Shown in pieces: positions 55,168 through 63,275 of a DNA stretch of 64,000 bases. The stretch spans positions 372,001 through 436,000 of the forward strand of contig NZ_BMHM01000002.1 of the NCBI RefSeq assembly GCF_014640815.1, written 5' to 3'. The notes under the pieces were generated by a model. The model was not told the DNA's origin. It saw nothing but the letters and a program-made list of their open reading frames with translations, and ran no database searches. The stretch is from Vreelandella lutescens (GTDB lineage: Bacteria > Pseudomonadota > Gammaproteobacteria > Pseudomonadales > Halomonadaceae). Both the position numbers and the translations under genes were made by a program. The stretch's first letter is position 1. Each line of letters opens with the position of its first letter.

Positions 55168-55516
55168 TATCTGGCCTCCTATGCGTGAGTCATACAGGTC
55201 AATGGCTTGCCTGTAGGGCACCCTCCCGGTGCTTGATGGTGCTGGTAGCTAACAGCACTATGCACCGTTACCAGTGCGAGGTGTCGTTTCGCTGTTAGCC
55301 TTGGTACGTGATGGAGACGTCTGTCTACTTTCATCATTTATCGGTAAATCAATGTTACCGATTGGTGATGCCATCGTGGTGTTGTCTTTATGCTGCTAAG
55401 CGGAGGCAAAGGCAAGTTTGCTACGAGTGTTTACGCGTTTGTGCACAGTTTTCTAAGAAAAAGGCCTGTTTTGCAGGCGTATCGACCATATCTTGTAAGG
55501 TGTAAATGAAACATCA
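55168..55516. other. Intergenic region between the AraC and MvaT-like genes
   Basis: A 349-bp divergent region that should contain both promoters. Its main feature is an imperfect palindrome at 55332-55370 (CATCAxxxATCGGTAA / TTACCGATxxxTGATG). No clear -35/-10 pair stands out, and no short gene is convincing. Confidence 0.4.
55332..55370. repeat. Imperfect palindrome in the divergent region
   Basis: The arms pair as 5 bp, then three mostly G-T or mismatched positions, then 8 bp (ATCGGTAA / TTACCGAT), around a 7-base loop. It could be an operator for the AraC-type regulator or a leader hairpin. The sequence alone does not decide. Confidence 0.4.
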
Positions 55517-55879
55517 ATGAAATATCAAAAGGTTCAAAAACAACTGGATGAGCGTGAAAAGCTGCGTAAGTTTCGTGAGCTGGATGACGCCTTTGCGCAA
55601 GCATTGCGTCAGTTGGAAGACCCTAATAGCGACTTTGATATTCCAACGGGGCCTCCCGTGCGCTCTTTGGCCGATTTAGAAGCCGATGACCAAGTGGCTG
55701 CGGAGAAGGTCCAGGCGCAACGCTTTGCAGAGCGTTTAAAAGCGCTGCTGAATGAGTACGATCAGTCAGAGCGAGACGTTAGCGAACTGATCAGCACGCT
55801 TTTGGCATATGGATTGTGGGAGCATGAGCAGATCCCGGCACCACACGTCGATGCACTAGCGGTAGCGATACACTCGTAA
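55517..55879 (+). CDS. MvaT-like protein lacking the DNA-binding domain
   Basis: A 120-residue, charged, mostly helical protein. Residues about 72-93 (FAERLKALLNEYDQSERDVSEL) line up with the MvaT segment KLEALMNEFGKRPADVIALL of the gene 1.7 kb upstream, and an N-terminal coiled coil (KVQKQLDEREKLRKFREL) resembles its oligomerisation helix. The C-terminal AT-binding module (YKNPHTGE and GGNHK) is absent. It could bind MvaT and modulate it, as truncated H-NS proteins do, but that is inference from weak similarity. Its 3' end overlaps the Tus-like gene by 24 bp. Confidence 0.6.
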   Translation: MKYQKVQKQLDEREKLRKFRELDDAFAQALRQLEDPNSDFDIPTGPPVRSLADLEADDQVAAEKVQAQRFAERLKALLNEYDQSERDVSELISTLLAYGLWEHEQIPAPHVDALAVAIHS

Positions 55880-56725
55880 GCTGGGTAAAAACGCCTCGCT
55901 CTCCAGTTTTTCATCTCGCCGTTTAGCGCGTGTGCGCTGCGCTGGAGGTATCAGTGGCGGCGCTTTAATGTGCGGTAAACGCTCTTCATGTGCGGGCACA
56001 ATCAGTGGCATGGCAATATTTAGTGCACGCCGTGTGTGTCCGTCGTCAAGTGGTTCAGTAAAAAACAGGTTGGCACGCATGAGCGGCGCTTGATTCTGAA
56101 CTTGGGCCAACGGTTCGCTGCTCGGAATTCCGGCAAGCTTGCTTAGTTGTATGCGAATATGCGGCGCATCCGTATCCAGCTGCATGAGTTTATGCTCGGC
56201 CTCTTTAACGGTAATCCGTTTGATAGAGCGGCCACTGCTGTACCACGCAAAGCGCACTCTAGCCACCGGTGCTTCTGCTATCGGTAGCTGCCGCCAGCAC
56301 TGTTTCAAGTGCAGCCTAGCAAGGCCGCTTTGGCGCAGTACATGTTCTACTTCGGGGTGACGATGCGGAAGGCGCTGTTTAGCGTCGCTCAGTGCCTGTG
56401 GGTCACTCTGTTTAATGCGTTGGAGCAACTCACTTATTGCATGCTTCGCGGTATTCACTTCCTTGAAAGCGGTCATCAGCGGCTCGTCAGCAGCAATTAA
56501 CGCGATGTAGTTACGCGTCTCGCGGCCATCCTGATGCTGTTGATGCCACATATCCAACAGCGCTGCTCGCAGCCACGTTGGTTCGTTAACGCCATCAAAG
56601 CGCCATGTGCTCGGCAGGGTGGCTTCATAAAGCGTTGCCGCCTGCTCAATGCTGGCCATCAGTTGGTCAAAGCGTTCATCCAGCTCATGGAGTAGCCGGT
56701 ATAGCGGGCGTGAAGTGTCAGGCAT
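55856..56725 (-). CDS. tus: Replication terminus site-binding (Tus-like) protein
   Basis: A 289-residue protein with a layout close to E. coli Tus (309). The segment VRFAWYSSGRSIKRITVKEA near residue 157 lines up with the Tus RFGW-NKHIIKNLHRDE part, PLMRANLFF near 215 with PIARVWYKG, PLIVPAHEERLPHIK with PLIALINRDNGAGVPD, and the end LPSLRVYRY with IPRLHLYV. Tus blocks replication forks at Ter sites. The match is by eye and moderate, and I find no convincing Ter sequence nearby. It lies 15 bp after yacG on the same strand. Confidence 0.6.
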   Translation of the reverse strand: MPDTSRPLYRLLHELDERFDQLMASIEQAATLYEATLPSTWRFDGVNEPTWLRAALLDMWHQQHQDGRETRNYIALIAADEPLMTAFKEVNTAKHAISELLQRIKQSDPQALSDAKQRLPHRHPEVEHVLRQSGLARLHLKQCWRQLPIAEAPVARVRFAWYSSGRSIKRITVKEAEHKLMQLDTDAPHIRIQLSKLAGIPSSEPLAQVQNQAPLMRANLFFTEPLDDGHTRRALNIAMPLIVPAHEERLPHIKAPPLIPPAQRTRAKRRDEKLESEAFLPSLRVYRYR

Positions 56726-56740
56726 TAGCGATGGGTCATC

Positions 56741-56974
56741 TTAAGAGAGCGGGGCGTCTTTGTCTGCTTGGGCCAGCAGCGTTTCAATATCTGCTTCGTC
56801 CATGGCAGATTCGCCGGAAATACGATGTGACTCTTCCGCCCATGCGCCTAAGTCGAGCAATTGGCAGCGCTTGCTGCAAAATGGCCGATAAGCGCTTTCG
56901 GGGCCCCAGGGCACCCGTTTGCCGCACTGAGGGCAATCCACTTCAAGCGGGGCGTCGTTAGCGGGAATAGGCAT
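56741..56974 (-). CDS. yacG: DNA gyrase inhibitor YacG
   Basis: A small zinc protein (77 residues) that binds GyrB and lowers gyrase activity. The four zinc cysteines are CPQC near residue 15 and CSKRC near 33, followed by [14 protein letters not shown], typical of YacG. Standard neighbour of coaE, 12 bp away, in pilD-coaE-yacG units. Confidence 0.94.
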   Translation of the reverse strand: MPIPANDAPLEVDCPQCGKRVPWGPESAYRPFCSKRCQLLDLGAWAEESHRISGESAMDEADIETLLAQADKDAPLS

Positions 56975-56986
56975 GGCGTGTTTCCT

Positions 56987-57589
56987 TTACGTTCGGGTGA
57001 TGCTGGTTCGGTAACGCTGATCTAGCGCGCTGACTTGTTGCCGGGTGTCGTCAATGCCATGACTATTATCAATGACATCATCTGCGCGCGCGAGGCGTTC
57101 GTCTCGAGATAGCTGGGCGGCGAGGATAGCACGCACTTGTGTTTCACTCACATGATCGCGTGCTAGCGTGCGTGCTAGCTGCTCATCTTCGGGAATGTCC
57201 ACGACCAAGGTGCGCTGAACAAGACGGTCTTGACCGGATTCAAAGAGCAGCGGAGAGACCAGCAGCACATAGGGGGATAGGGCGCTTAGCTGTGCCAAGT
57301 GGGCAAGCAGGCGCTCGCGTATTCGTGGGTGGGTGACTGATTCAAGCCATACGCGTTGGCTAGGGTCTTCAAATATAATCTGGCGCAAGGCTGCCCGGTT
57401 TAAGCAGCCGTCGCTGTCAATCACTTGACTTCCAAACCGTTCGGCGATGGCCGCCAGAGCGGGCTCGCCAGGGGCAACCACCTCGCGTGCCACATCGTCG
57501 GCATCCACCCAGCCAATGCCCAGCTCACCAAACGCGCGGGCGACAGTGGATTTTCCCGAGCCGATACCGCCAGTCACTCCAATAATCAT
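56987..57589 (-). CDS. coaE: Dephospho-CoA kinase
   Basis: Last step of coenzyme A synthesis. The 200-residue protein has the P-loop GVTGGIGSGKSTVARAF at the start, GWVDADDVAREVV near residue 30 and the LLFESGQ segment near 117. Length matches E. coli CoaE (206). It lies 37 bp after pilD, as in many gammaproteobacteria. Confidence 0.96.
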   Translation of the reverse strand: MIIGVTGGIGSGKSTVARAFGELGIGWVDADDVAREVVAPGEPALAAIAERFGSQVIDSDGCLNRAALRQIIFEDPSQRVWLESVTHPRIRERLLAHLAQLSALSPYVLLVSPLLFESGQDRLVQRTLVVDIPEDEQLARTLARDHVSETQVRAILAAQLSRDERLARADDVIDNSHGIDDTRQQVSALDQRYRTSITRT

Positions 57590-57626
57590 CCGATTCCTTA
57601 CACAATCATGCTCAGTAGAGGGCGAG

Positions 57627-58472
57627 TCAATAAGTAAGCGAAAGGTAGAGCGCCATCAGGTCGTCACCCACCAGTAAACCCACCCAGCCGGCCAGTGCCA
57701 AGAACGGACCAAACGGCATGGGCTGCCCACGCAGGCGCGGAAACATTGCCTGAGCAGCGATGCCTATGATGGCCCCTATGCCTGCAGACACAATGAGCAG
57801 TAGCGGCAGCATGCTCCAGCCCAGCCAGGCACCCAAGGCAGCCAGCAGTTTGAAATCGCCAAAGCCCATACCCTCTTTGCCAGTGATGAGTTTGAAAAGC
57901 CAATAAAAACTCCATAGCACTAAATAACCTGCCATGGCCCCCATCACTGCGCTGGGCAGTAGGAGTGGCTGAAATATTAGCTGGTAAAGTAAGCCCGCCC
58001 ATAACAGTGGCAGAGTCAGAATATCCGGCAATAGATACGTGCGTAGATCAATAACGGCCAGCACTAATAAGGTCATGCAGGCAGCATAAATAAACAGGCT
58101 AGCCATACTCCAGCCATGCAGCGCTAACACAGCAACCGCCAATAAGCCGCCCATCAGCTCGACTAATGGATATTGTGCGCTGATGCGAGTTTGGCAGTGA
58201 GCACAGCGGCCGCGTCGTTTTAACCAGCCTGCCAAAGGCAGGTTATCGTGCCAGGCGATAGGATGTTCGCAGCGTGGGCACATGGAGGCTGGGTAGGCGA
58301 GATTAAAGCGGGGTACAGGTTCTGTGGGTTGTTCCAGAGATGCCAGGGCCTCGTTGCGCCATTGGCGCATCAGCATTACTGGTAAACGGGTAATCACCAC
58401 GTTTAAAAAACTGCCCAAACACAGGCCCATCACCAGTACAAATAGTGTTAACAGCAGTGGCGGTAAGCCCAT
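57627..58472 (-). CDS. pilD: Type IV prepilin peptidase / N-methyltransferase
   Basis: Cleaves the leader of prepilins and methylates the new N-terminus in the inner membrane. The 281-residue protein has the cytoplasmic zinc loop CPRCEHPIAWHDNLP and CAHCQ (about residues 75-107), seven or eight helices, and the two catalytic aspartates in AVIDLRTYLLPD and GFGDFK. Its substrates should include the two pilins at 61727-62631. TTAGGAG precedes the ATG. Confidence 0.97.
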   Translation of the reverse strand: MGLPPLLLTLFVLVMGLCLGSFLNVVITRLPVMLMRQWRNEALASLEQPTEPVPRFNLAYPASMCPRCEHPIAWHDNLPLAGWLKRRGRCAHCQTRISAQYPLVELMGGLLAVAVLALHGWSMASLFIYAACMTLLVLAVIDLRTYLLPDILTLPLLWAGLLYQLIFQPLLLPSAVMGAMAGYLVLWSFYWLFKLITGKEGMGFGDFKLLAALGAWLGWSMLPLLLIVSAGIGAIIGIAAQAMFPRLRGQPMPFGPFLALAGWVGLLVGDDLMALYLSLTY

Positions 58473-58499
58473 GGTGCTCCTAATAAATTTAAAAGTGAG

Positions 58500-59729
58500 T
58501 TAAAGCGCAGTACCAATTTCGAAAATAGGCAGATACATGGACACAACAACGCCGCCAACAAGCGCGCCCAGAACCACAATAATAATCGGCTCCATCAGAG
58601 AGGTCAGTGCATCTACCTTATTGTCGACCTCTTCCTCGTAGTAGTCCGCTACCCGGTTTAGCATAGCATCCAGGGACCCTGCTTCTTCACCAATGCTGAC
58701 CATTTGTACGGCAAGAGCAGGAAAGCGGTTGGTCATGCGCATGGCAAAGTGAAGCTGCTGGCCGGTGGTGACATCCTGGCGTACTTCGTTAATCGCTTTA
58801 ATGTACACACGATTATCCGCCGCGCCAGCGGCCGTCTCCAAACCCTCAATGAGCGGTACGCCAGAGGAAAAGGTCGTCGCAAGGGTGCGTGTAAACCGCG
58901 ATACGGCAGATTTATGCATGATGTCGCCAATGACCGGTAGTTTGAGCATTAAACCATCCAGCCGGTAGGCCACTTTGGGTGAGCGCCGGGCCGCCGCTTT
59001 CAACAGCATCACGCTACCCACCAGTAGGCCAAGGGCGTGCAACCAGTATTGCTGCGCCATCTCAGAGAGGTTGACGGTGAACTGGGTAAGGGCTGGCAAT
59101 TCAGCACCGAAACCTTGGAACATACTTTCAAATTCAGGCACTACTTTAATGAGCAGTAGCAGGGTAACACCCACACCAATGGCCATGACCGAAGTGGGGT
59201 ACCAAAGCGCTTTTTTAACCCGGTTTTTAAGTGACTCCACTTTCTCTTTATAGCTGGCAATACGCTCCAGCATTTGGTCAAGTGCACCCGCCTGTTCGCC
59301 TGCATCCACTAAGTTGACGAATAAGCGATCAAACTGCTTTGGATGCTTGGCCATGGCACTTGAAAGGCTGTCGCCAGAGGAAACGTCCTCCATAATCTGC
59401 TGAGTCAGCGCCACCATCGCCGGTTTTTTAAGGCTTTCTGACACCGCTTGCAGCGCCTGCAAGATAGGGATGCCCGCACGCACCATCGTCGCCATTTGAC
59501 GGGCAAACACCATGATGTCGACGTTCGTGACCTTGCCCCGGCCGCTGAAGCTGCTGCGCTTTTGTATTTTGCTGGCCACAATGCGCTGTTTAGCTAACTG
59601 TTCGACCACATCGTCTTTCGTGCGGCCAATCAGCTCGCCGCGCATGGGGCGATCTTGCGGGCCTTTGCCCGACCACTTCCAGCGGTGCAGCGGTGCTGGT
59701 TTAGCGCGGCGCGCCTTGGCTTTAGCCAT
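58500..59729 (-). CDS. pilC: Type IV pilus inner-membrane platform protein PilC
   Basis: Membrane platform that couples the PilB motor to pilus growth. The 409-residue protein contains two GspF domains with FARQMATMVRAGIPILQAL near residue 70 and FTRTLATTFSSGVPLIEGL near 280, and three helices (about 178-200, 228-250, 380-402). It lies 8 bp after pilB and 27 bp before pilD, the standard pilBCD unit. Confidence 0.97.
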   Translation of the reverse strand: MAKAKARRAKPAPLHRWKWSGKGPQDRPMRGELIGRTKDDVVEQLAKQRIVASKIQKRSSFSGRGKVTNVDIMVFARQMATMVRAGIPILQALQAVSESLKKPAMVALTQQIMEDVSSGDSLSSAMAKHPKQFDRLFVNLVDAGEQAGALDQMLERIASYKEKVESLKNRVKKALWYPTSVMAIGVGVTLLLLIKVVPEFESMFQGFGAELPALTQFTVNLSEMAQQYWLHALGLLVGSVMLLKAAARRSPKVAYRLDGLMLKLPVIGDIMHKSAVSRFTRTLATTFSSGVPLIEGLETAAGAADNRVYIKAINEVRQDVTTGQQLHFAMRMTNRFPALAVQMVSIGEEAGSLDAMLNRVADYYEEEVDNKVDALTSLMEPIIIVVLGALVGGVVVSMYLPIFEIGTAL

Positions 59730-59737
59730 TCGCTGGG

Positions 59738-61495
59738 TTACTCCTTACTAATTCGGTTAACTTCTTCCAGGCTAGTGCTGCCATCCAAGACCCGGCTTAA
59801 ACAGCTCTGGTAAAGGCTCGGATAGCCCTCCCGGCGGGCCTGTTGATCAATCTCGATGGCATTGCCATCTCGCATAATGAGTTGGCGCATCTCGTCGGTA
59901 ATGGGCACCACTTCGTAAACACCCAGGCGACCTTTATAGCCCTGCGTGCACTGCTTGCAACCAACGGCCTTATAAATGGAGGCGTTGCGAATATCCTGCT
60001 GATTAAAGCCCGCTTTGCGCAGTGCTTCTGCTGGAATATCCGCGGGGGTCTTACATTGATTGCACAGCTTGCGCGCCAGCCGCTGGGCGATAATCAGGCT
60101 CACGGAGCTGGCGATGTTGTAGGTCGCCACTCCCATGTTGGCTAGGCGCGTTAAGGTTTCCGCCGCTGAGTTGGTATGCACCGTAGAAAGCACCAAGTGG
60201 CCAGTTTGCGCTGCTTTAACGGCAATTTCAGCGGTCTCCAAATCGCGAATTTCCCCCACCATCACCACGTCCGGGTCTTGGCGTAAAAAGGCGCGTAGGG
60301 CGCTGGCGAAGTTCAGGCCAATTTTGGGCAGCACGTTCACCTGATTAATGCCCGAGACCTTTATTTCCACCGGGTCTTCAGCGGTACAGATATTGCGCTG
60401 AATTTGGTTCAGCATATTAATGCCGGTATAGAGCGTCACGGTTTTACCGCTACCCGTCGGCCCTGTTACCAAAATCATGCCTTGGGGCTTTTGCAGCGCG
60501 TTTTCATAGGCGGCCTGTTGATCTGGATTGAACCCCAGCTGCTCAATGCCTAGCTGCGCAGAGGTGGGATCGAGTATCCGCAGTACTACCTTTTCGCCCC
60601 ACACTGTGGGCAGTGAGTTCACCCGGAAATCAATCGAGCGGGTGCGCGAAAGCTGTAGTTTCAGCGCGCCATCTTGTGGCAACCGCCGCTCGGAAATATC
60701 TAACCGTGACATAATTTTCAAACGCGCCGCAATACGATGGCGCAGCGCGAAAGGAGGGCGGGCGATTTCGACCAGCATGCCATCAATACGAAAGCGCACC
60801 CGGTATTGGGTTTCGTAAGGCTCGAAGTGAATATCCGATGCCCCACGGCTAATCGCATCAAGCAGTATTTTATTGACGAACTTCACTACCGGCGCATCGT
60901 CGCTATTTTGCTCTGCTTTATCGAGCGCGACTTCGTCACCATCCGCATGCTGGACGATATTTAATGCGCTGACCGCGTCATCAATATTATCCAGCTCATC
61001 GAGCATGCTGCGTTCATTTTGCGCCAGGTACTGGACCAGCGTGTTGCGCAGTTGGTCTGCCGGTGCCAGCACGCCGTCCACACTTAAGCCGGTGGCAAAC
61101 TGCAGTTCATCCAACTGGGTTAAGGTGGCTGGGTAGGGCACTGCCACCGTCAAGCGGTGCCCGTGGCGGGCGAGGGGTAAAATATCGAGCCGCTCTAATA
61201 TCTTGACGGGGTAGTCATTCGCGGGTGGCAGCGCGCTAACGCGGATGGCCTCTAAGTTGACCACCGGCAGGCCATACTCCCAAGCCGCTGCCACAGCGGC
61301 GGCATCCGGGTCCACTAAACCACTATCGACCACATGCTGAAGCAGAGAGATTTCAAGCTCGGCCGCTGTGCTTTCAGCCACGGTAGCTTGAGCGTCTGTG
61401 AGTAGGCCATGCTTGACCAGCCGTTTGGCGATACCACGCAGCCCCCCGTTCAGGGCCGCATGGCTAAGCGTAGACTCGGGGGCGGTTTGGCTCAT
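59738..61495 (-). CDS. pilB: Type IV pilus assembly ATPase PilB
   Basis: Hexameric motor for pilus extension. The 585-residue protein has an N-terminal MshEN-type domain (about 20-170; in relatives these bind c-di-GMP), Walker A GPTGSGKTVTLYTG near residue 345, the Asp box AEDPVE, Walker B DPDVVMVGEIRD, and the zinc knuckle CNQC and CKQC near 480-515. First gene of pilBCD-coaE-yacG and divergent from the pilin genes, with 231 bp between. Confidence 0.97.
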   Translation of the reverse strand: MSQTAPESTLSHAALNGGLRGIAKRLVKHGLLTDAQATVAESTAAELEISLLQHVVDSGLVDPDAAAVAAAWEYGLPVVNLEAIRVSALPPANDYPVKILERLDILPLARHGHRLTVAVPYPATLTQLDELQFATGLSVDGVLAPADQLRNTLVQYLAQNERSMLDELDNIDDAVSALNIVQHADGDEVALDKAEQNSDDAPVVKFVNKILLDAISRGASDIHFEPYETQYRVRFRIDGMLVEIARPPFALRHRIAARLKIMSRLDISERRLPQDGALKLQLSRTRSIDFRVNSLPTVWGEKVVLRILDPTSAQLGIEQLGFNPDQQAAYENALQKPQGMILVTGPTGSGKTVTLYTGINMLNQIQRNICTAEDPVEIKVSGINQVNVLPKIGLNFASALRAFLRQDPDVVMVGEIRDLETAEIAVKAAQTGHLVLSTVHTNSAAETLTRLANMGVATYNIASSVSLIIAQRLARKLCNQCKTPADIPAEALRKAGFNQQDIRNASIYKAVGCKQCTQGYKGRLGVYEVVPITDEMRQLIMRDGNAIEIDQQARREGYPSLYQSCLSRVLDGSTSLEEVNRISKE

Positions 61496-61726
61496 GGCAG
61501 ACTCGGCAACTGGGTAATAATGCTGAGAGTTGTACCATATTTGCCTGACGCGAGGTACTGATGCCGTGCTTTCAAATCACCGAAATAGGCTGAAAAACCG
61601 TCGATGAACGGTTGAGAAACCTAGTTGCCATCGCTAGGACGGTAAGCTACTGTAAGCCGTATGTTAGGCCTTGGTTCACTTACCTTTGGCTTACTTATGA
61701 CTCTAACACCGCAAGGGAACCTCGCA

Positions 61727-62167
61727 ATGCAAACAACCCAACCCAACCAACCCCGCCGCTTCAAGCAGCAGGGCTTTACCCTGATCGAACTGCTGATCGT
61801 TGTGGCGATTATCGGTGTGCTTGCCGCTGTGGGTGTGCCGCAGTATGGAAATTACTTGGACCGCTCTTCTGTAAACGCTTGTCAGGGCGAGCTATCTGCA
61901 TTCAGAAGCGCTGTTGTTGCTGAGTCATCCTTATCTCAAAATGCTGATGCTGCAACTGTGGCAAATAGTGTGAATTTTAATTTCCAGGCATGTAACTTGA
62001 CTGAAAGCGGTACCACACCTGCTTTATTAGCAGCTGCGTTTATAACTGGTGAAGCTGATGATGATGTAACTGGTATAGAGTCACAGCGTGGCGATAGCGC
62101 TGGTACCATTAATGTTACTAATGGAGCTATTCAGTTGGCGAGTGGTGATGCTGCGCCTGAAGAGTAA
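61727..62167 (+). CDS. pilA: Type IV pilin, major-type (PilA)
   Basis: A 146-residue prepilin. A short basic leader of 16 residues ends QQG, and the mature part begins [19 protein letters not shown] with Glu at position 5, as required for assembly. Two cysteines (NACQ and QACN) probably form the usual C-terminal disulfide. The ATG at 61727 follows AAGGGA and leaves a leader of normal length. It is clearly AT-richer than its neighbours toward the 3' end, typical of exposed, variable pilins. Cleaved by PilD. Divergent from pilB. Confidence 0.93.
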   Translation: MQTTQPNQPRRFKQQGFTLIELLIVVAIIGVLAAVGVPQYGNYLDRSSVNACQGELSAFRSAVVAESSLSQNADAATVANSVNFNFQACNLTESGTTPALLAAAFITGEADDDVTGIESQRGDSAGTINVTNGAIQLASGDAAPEE

Positions 62168-62202
62168 ATAATTTTTATATAGTTAAAAATAATAAGTTAA
62201 AT

Positions 62203-62226
62203 GCCGCTCCTAGGAGCGGCTTTTTA
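62203..62226 (+). terminator. Terminator of pilA
   Basis: An 8-bp stem GCCGCTCC / GGAGCGGC with a TA loop followed by TTTTTATA, 35 bp after the stop. It should limit transcription into the second pilin gene. Confidence 0.92.
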
Positions 62227-62238
62227 TAGGTAAGGTAG

Positions 62239-62631
62239 ATGTATTTCGATTTTTACGTTAAAAGTCAAGAAGGTTTCAGTCTGATAGAGCTTCTTATCGT
62301 CACTAGCATTCTCGCGATTCTTTCTTTTCTTAGCCTACCCTCTTATCTGGACTACCTTGATCGTTCTGCCTTCGGTGCCTGCCAGCAAGAACTAGGCGTC
62401 TATAAAACTCGCGTGCTGGCCACCGATAATCTAAATGATCCACTTGAGCCTTTCAGTTTCCTGGCATGTGATGTAAATGGCGATGGTCAGCCTAATCAGG
62501 CTGCTGTAGCCGCTGCCTTTCGCGGTGTTTTTGACAGTGATGCAACTTCGCTGATACTTGATACCCAGCGAGACGGTGTTCAAGCACAAATTATGGCGAA
62601 TGGCACTATTGAGCGTGTTGTTACCCCGTGA
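62239..62631 (+). CDS. Second type IV pilin-like protein
   Basis: A 130-residue prepilin-like protein. The leader MYFDFYVKSQEG is followed by FSLIELLIVTSILAIL with Glu at position 5. The next part, YLDYLDRSAFGACQQELGVYK, closely parallels the pilA segment [21 protein letters not shown], which indicates a tandem duplication. After that the two differ. It may be a minor pilin or a variant subunit. An AAGG precedes the ATG. It is separated from pilA by a terminator, so it may be expressed less or separately. Confidence 0.88.
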   Translation: MYFDFYVKSQEGFSLIELLIVTSILAILSFLSLPSYLDYLDRSAFGACQQELGVYKTRVLATDNLNDPLEPFSFLACDVNGDGQPNQAAVAAAFRGVFDSDATSLILDTQRDGVQAQIMANGTIERVVTP

Positions 62632-62754
62632 AACCACATTTTAGCGGCACTGCTGATTCCCGCATCTTAAAACTCCCTTCTTCCACACTCCCTGCGTATT
62701 TGCCGTTTACACTCAAAGCTCCTAGCTAGACTAAATGCCCCAACGGAGCTCGCT

Positions 62755-63210
62755 ATGAAACCCATCACCCTAGGCATTGTTATCGCCGCGCTGCTCTGGC
62801 AAACATCAGCAATGGCGCAACCAGCTCATGCGCCTGCCCACGGTGCTCGCAATAACCATCAATATCATCATGTGCAGCCTGAACGCCAGCACCGCCATGA
62901 AGAGCCGCGACGCCATCAAGAGCGCGAACAGCGTTATATTGATTTACCTCGGATTAACGAGCGTGAACTGCTTAGCCTACTGCGCCAGTACGATGCGCCC
63001 CGGGCCGAGCCGTTGCCGCCGGGTATTCAGCGCCAATTAGAGCGCGGTAAACCGCTGCCTCCTGGCATCGCCAAGCGCTTTGATGGCCCCCTTGCCAACC
63101 AATTGCCCCGTTATCCCGGCTACGAATGGGAGCGCGTGGGGGCTGACGTGGTATTGATCGAAGCTGCCACCCGCGTCGTCGTTGATGTGCTGGTAGACGC
63201 ACTGCGCTAG
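62755..63210 (+). CDS. Secreted RcnB/CigR-like protein
   Basis: A 151-residue protein with a signal peptide (cleavage likely after AMA at residue 21), a His/Arg/Glu/Gln-rich stretch of about 45 residues that could bind metal, and a C-terminal domain with LPPGIQRQL and LPPGIAKRF repeats and YEWERVGADVVLI near 122, typical of the RcnB and CigR families. Those are periplasmic or membrane-edge proteins in metal response or, for CigR, virulence control. The function here is unknown. Not linked to the pilins by more than proximity. Confidence 0.75.
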   Translation: MKPITLGIVIAALLWQTSAMAQPAHAPAHGARNNHQYHHVQPERQHRHEEPRRHQEREQRYIDLPRINERELLSLLRQYDAPRAEPLPPGIQRQLERGKPLPPGIAKRFDGPLANQLPRYPGYEWERVGADVVLIEAATRVVVDVLVDALR

Positions 63211-63275
63211 CGCCTTAAAAGGGCAGCGTTTATGCTGGGTGAACGATGACGTTGACCCAATAAAACGGAGCACCT

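Noticed and set aside
61496-61726. Possible sigma-54 promoter before pilA
   Set aside because: pilA is sigma-54-dependent in Pseudomonas, but I found no GG-N10-GC pair at a suitable distance, so none is called.
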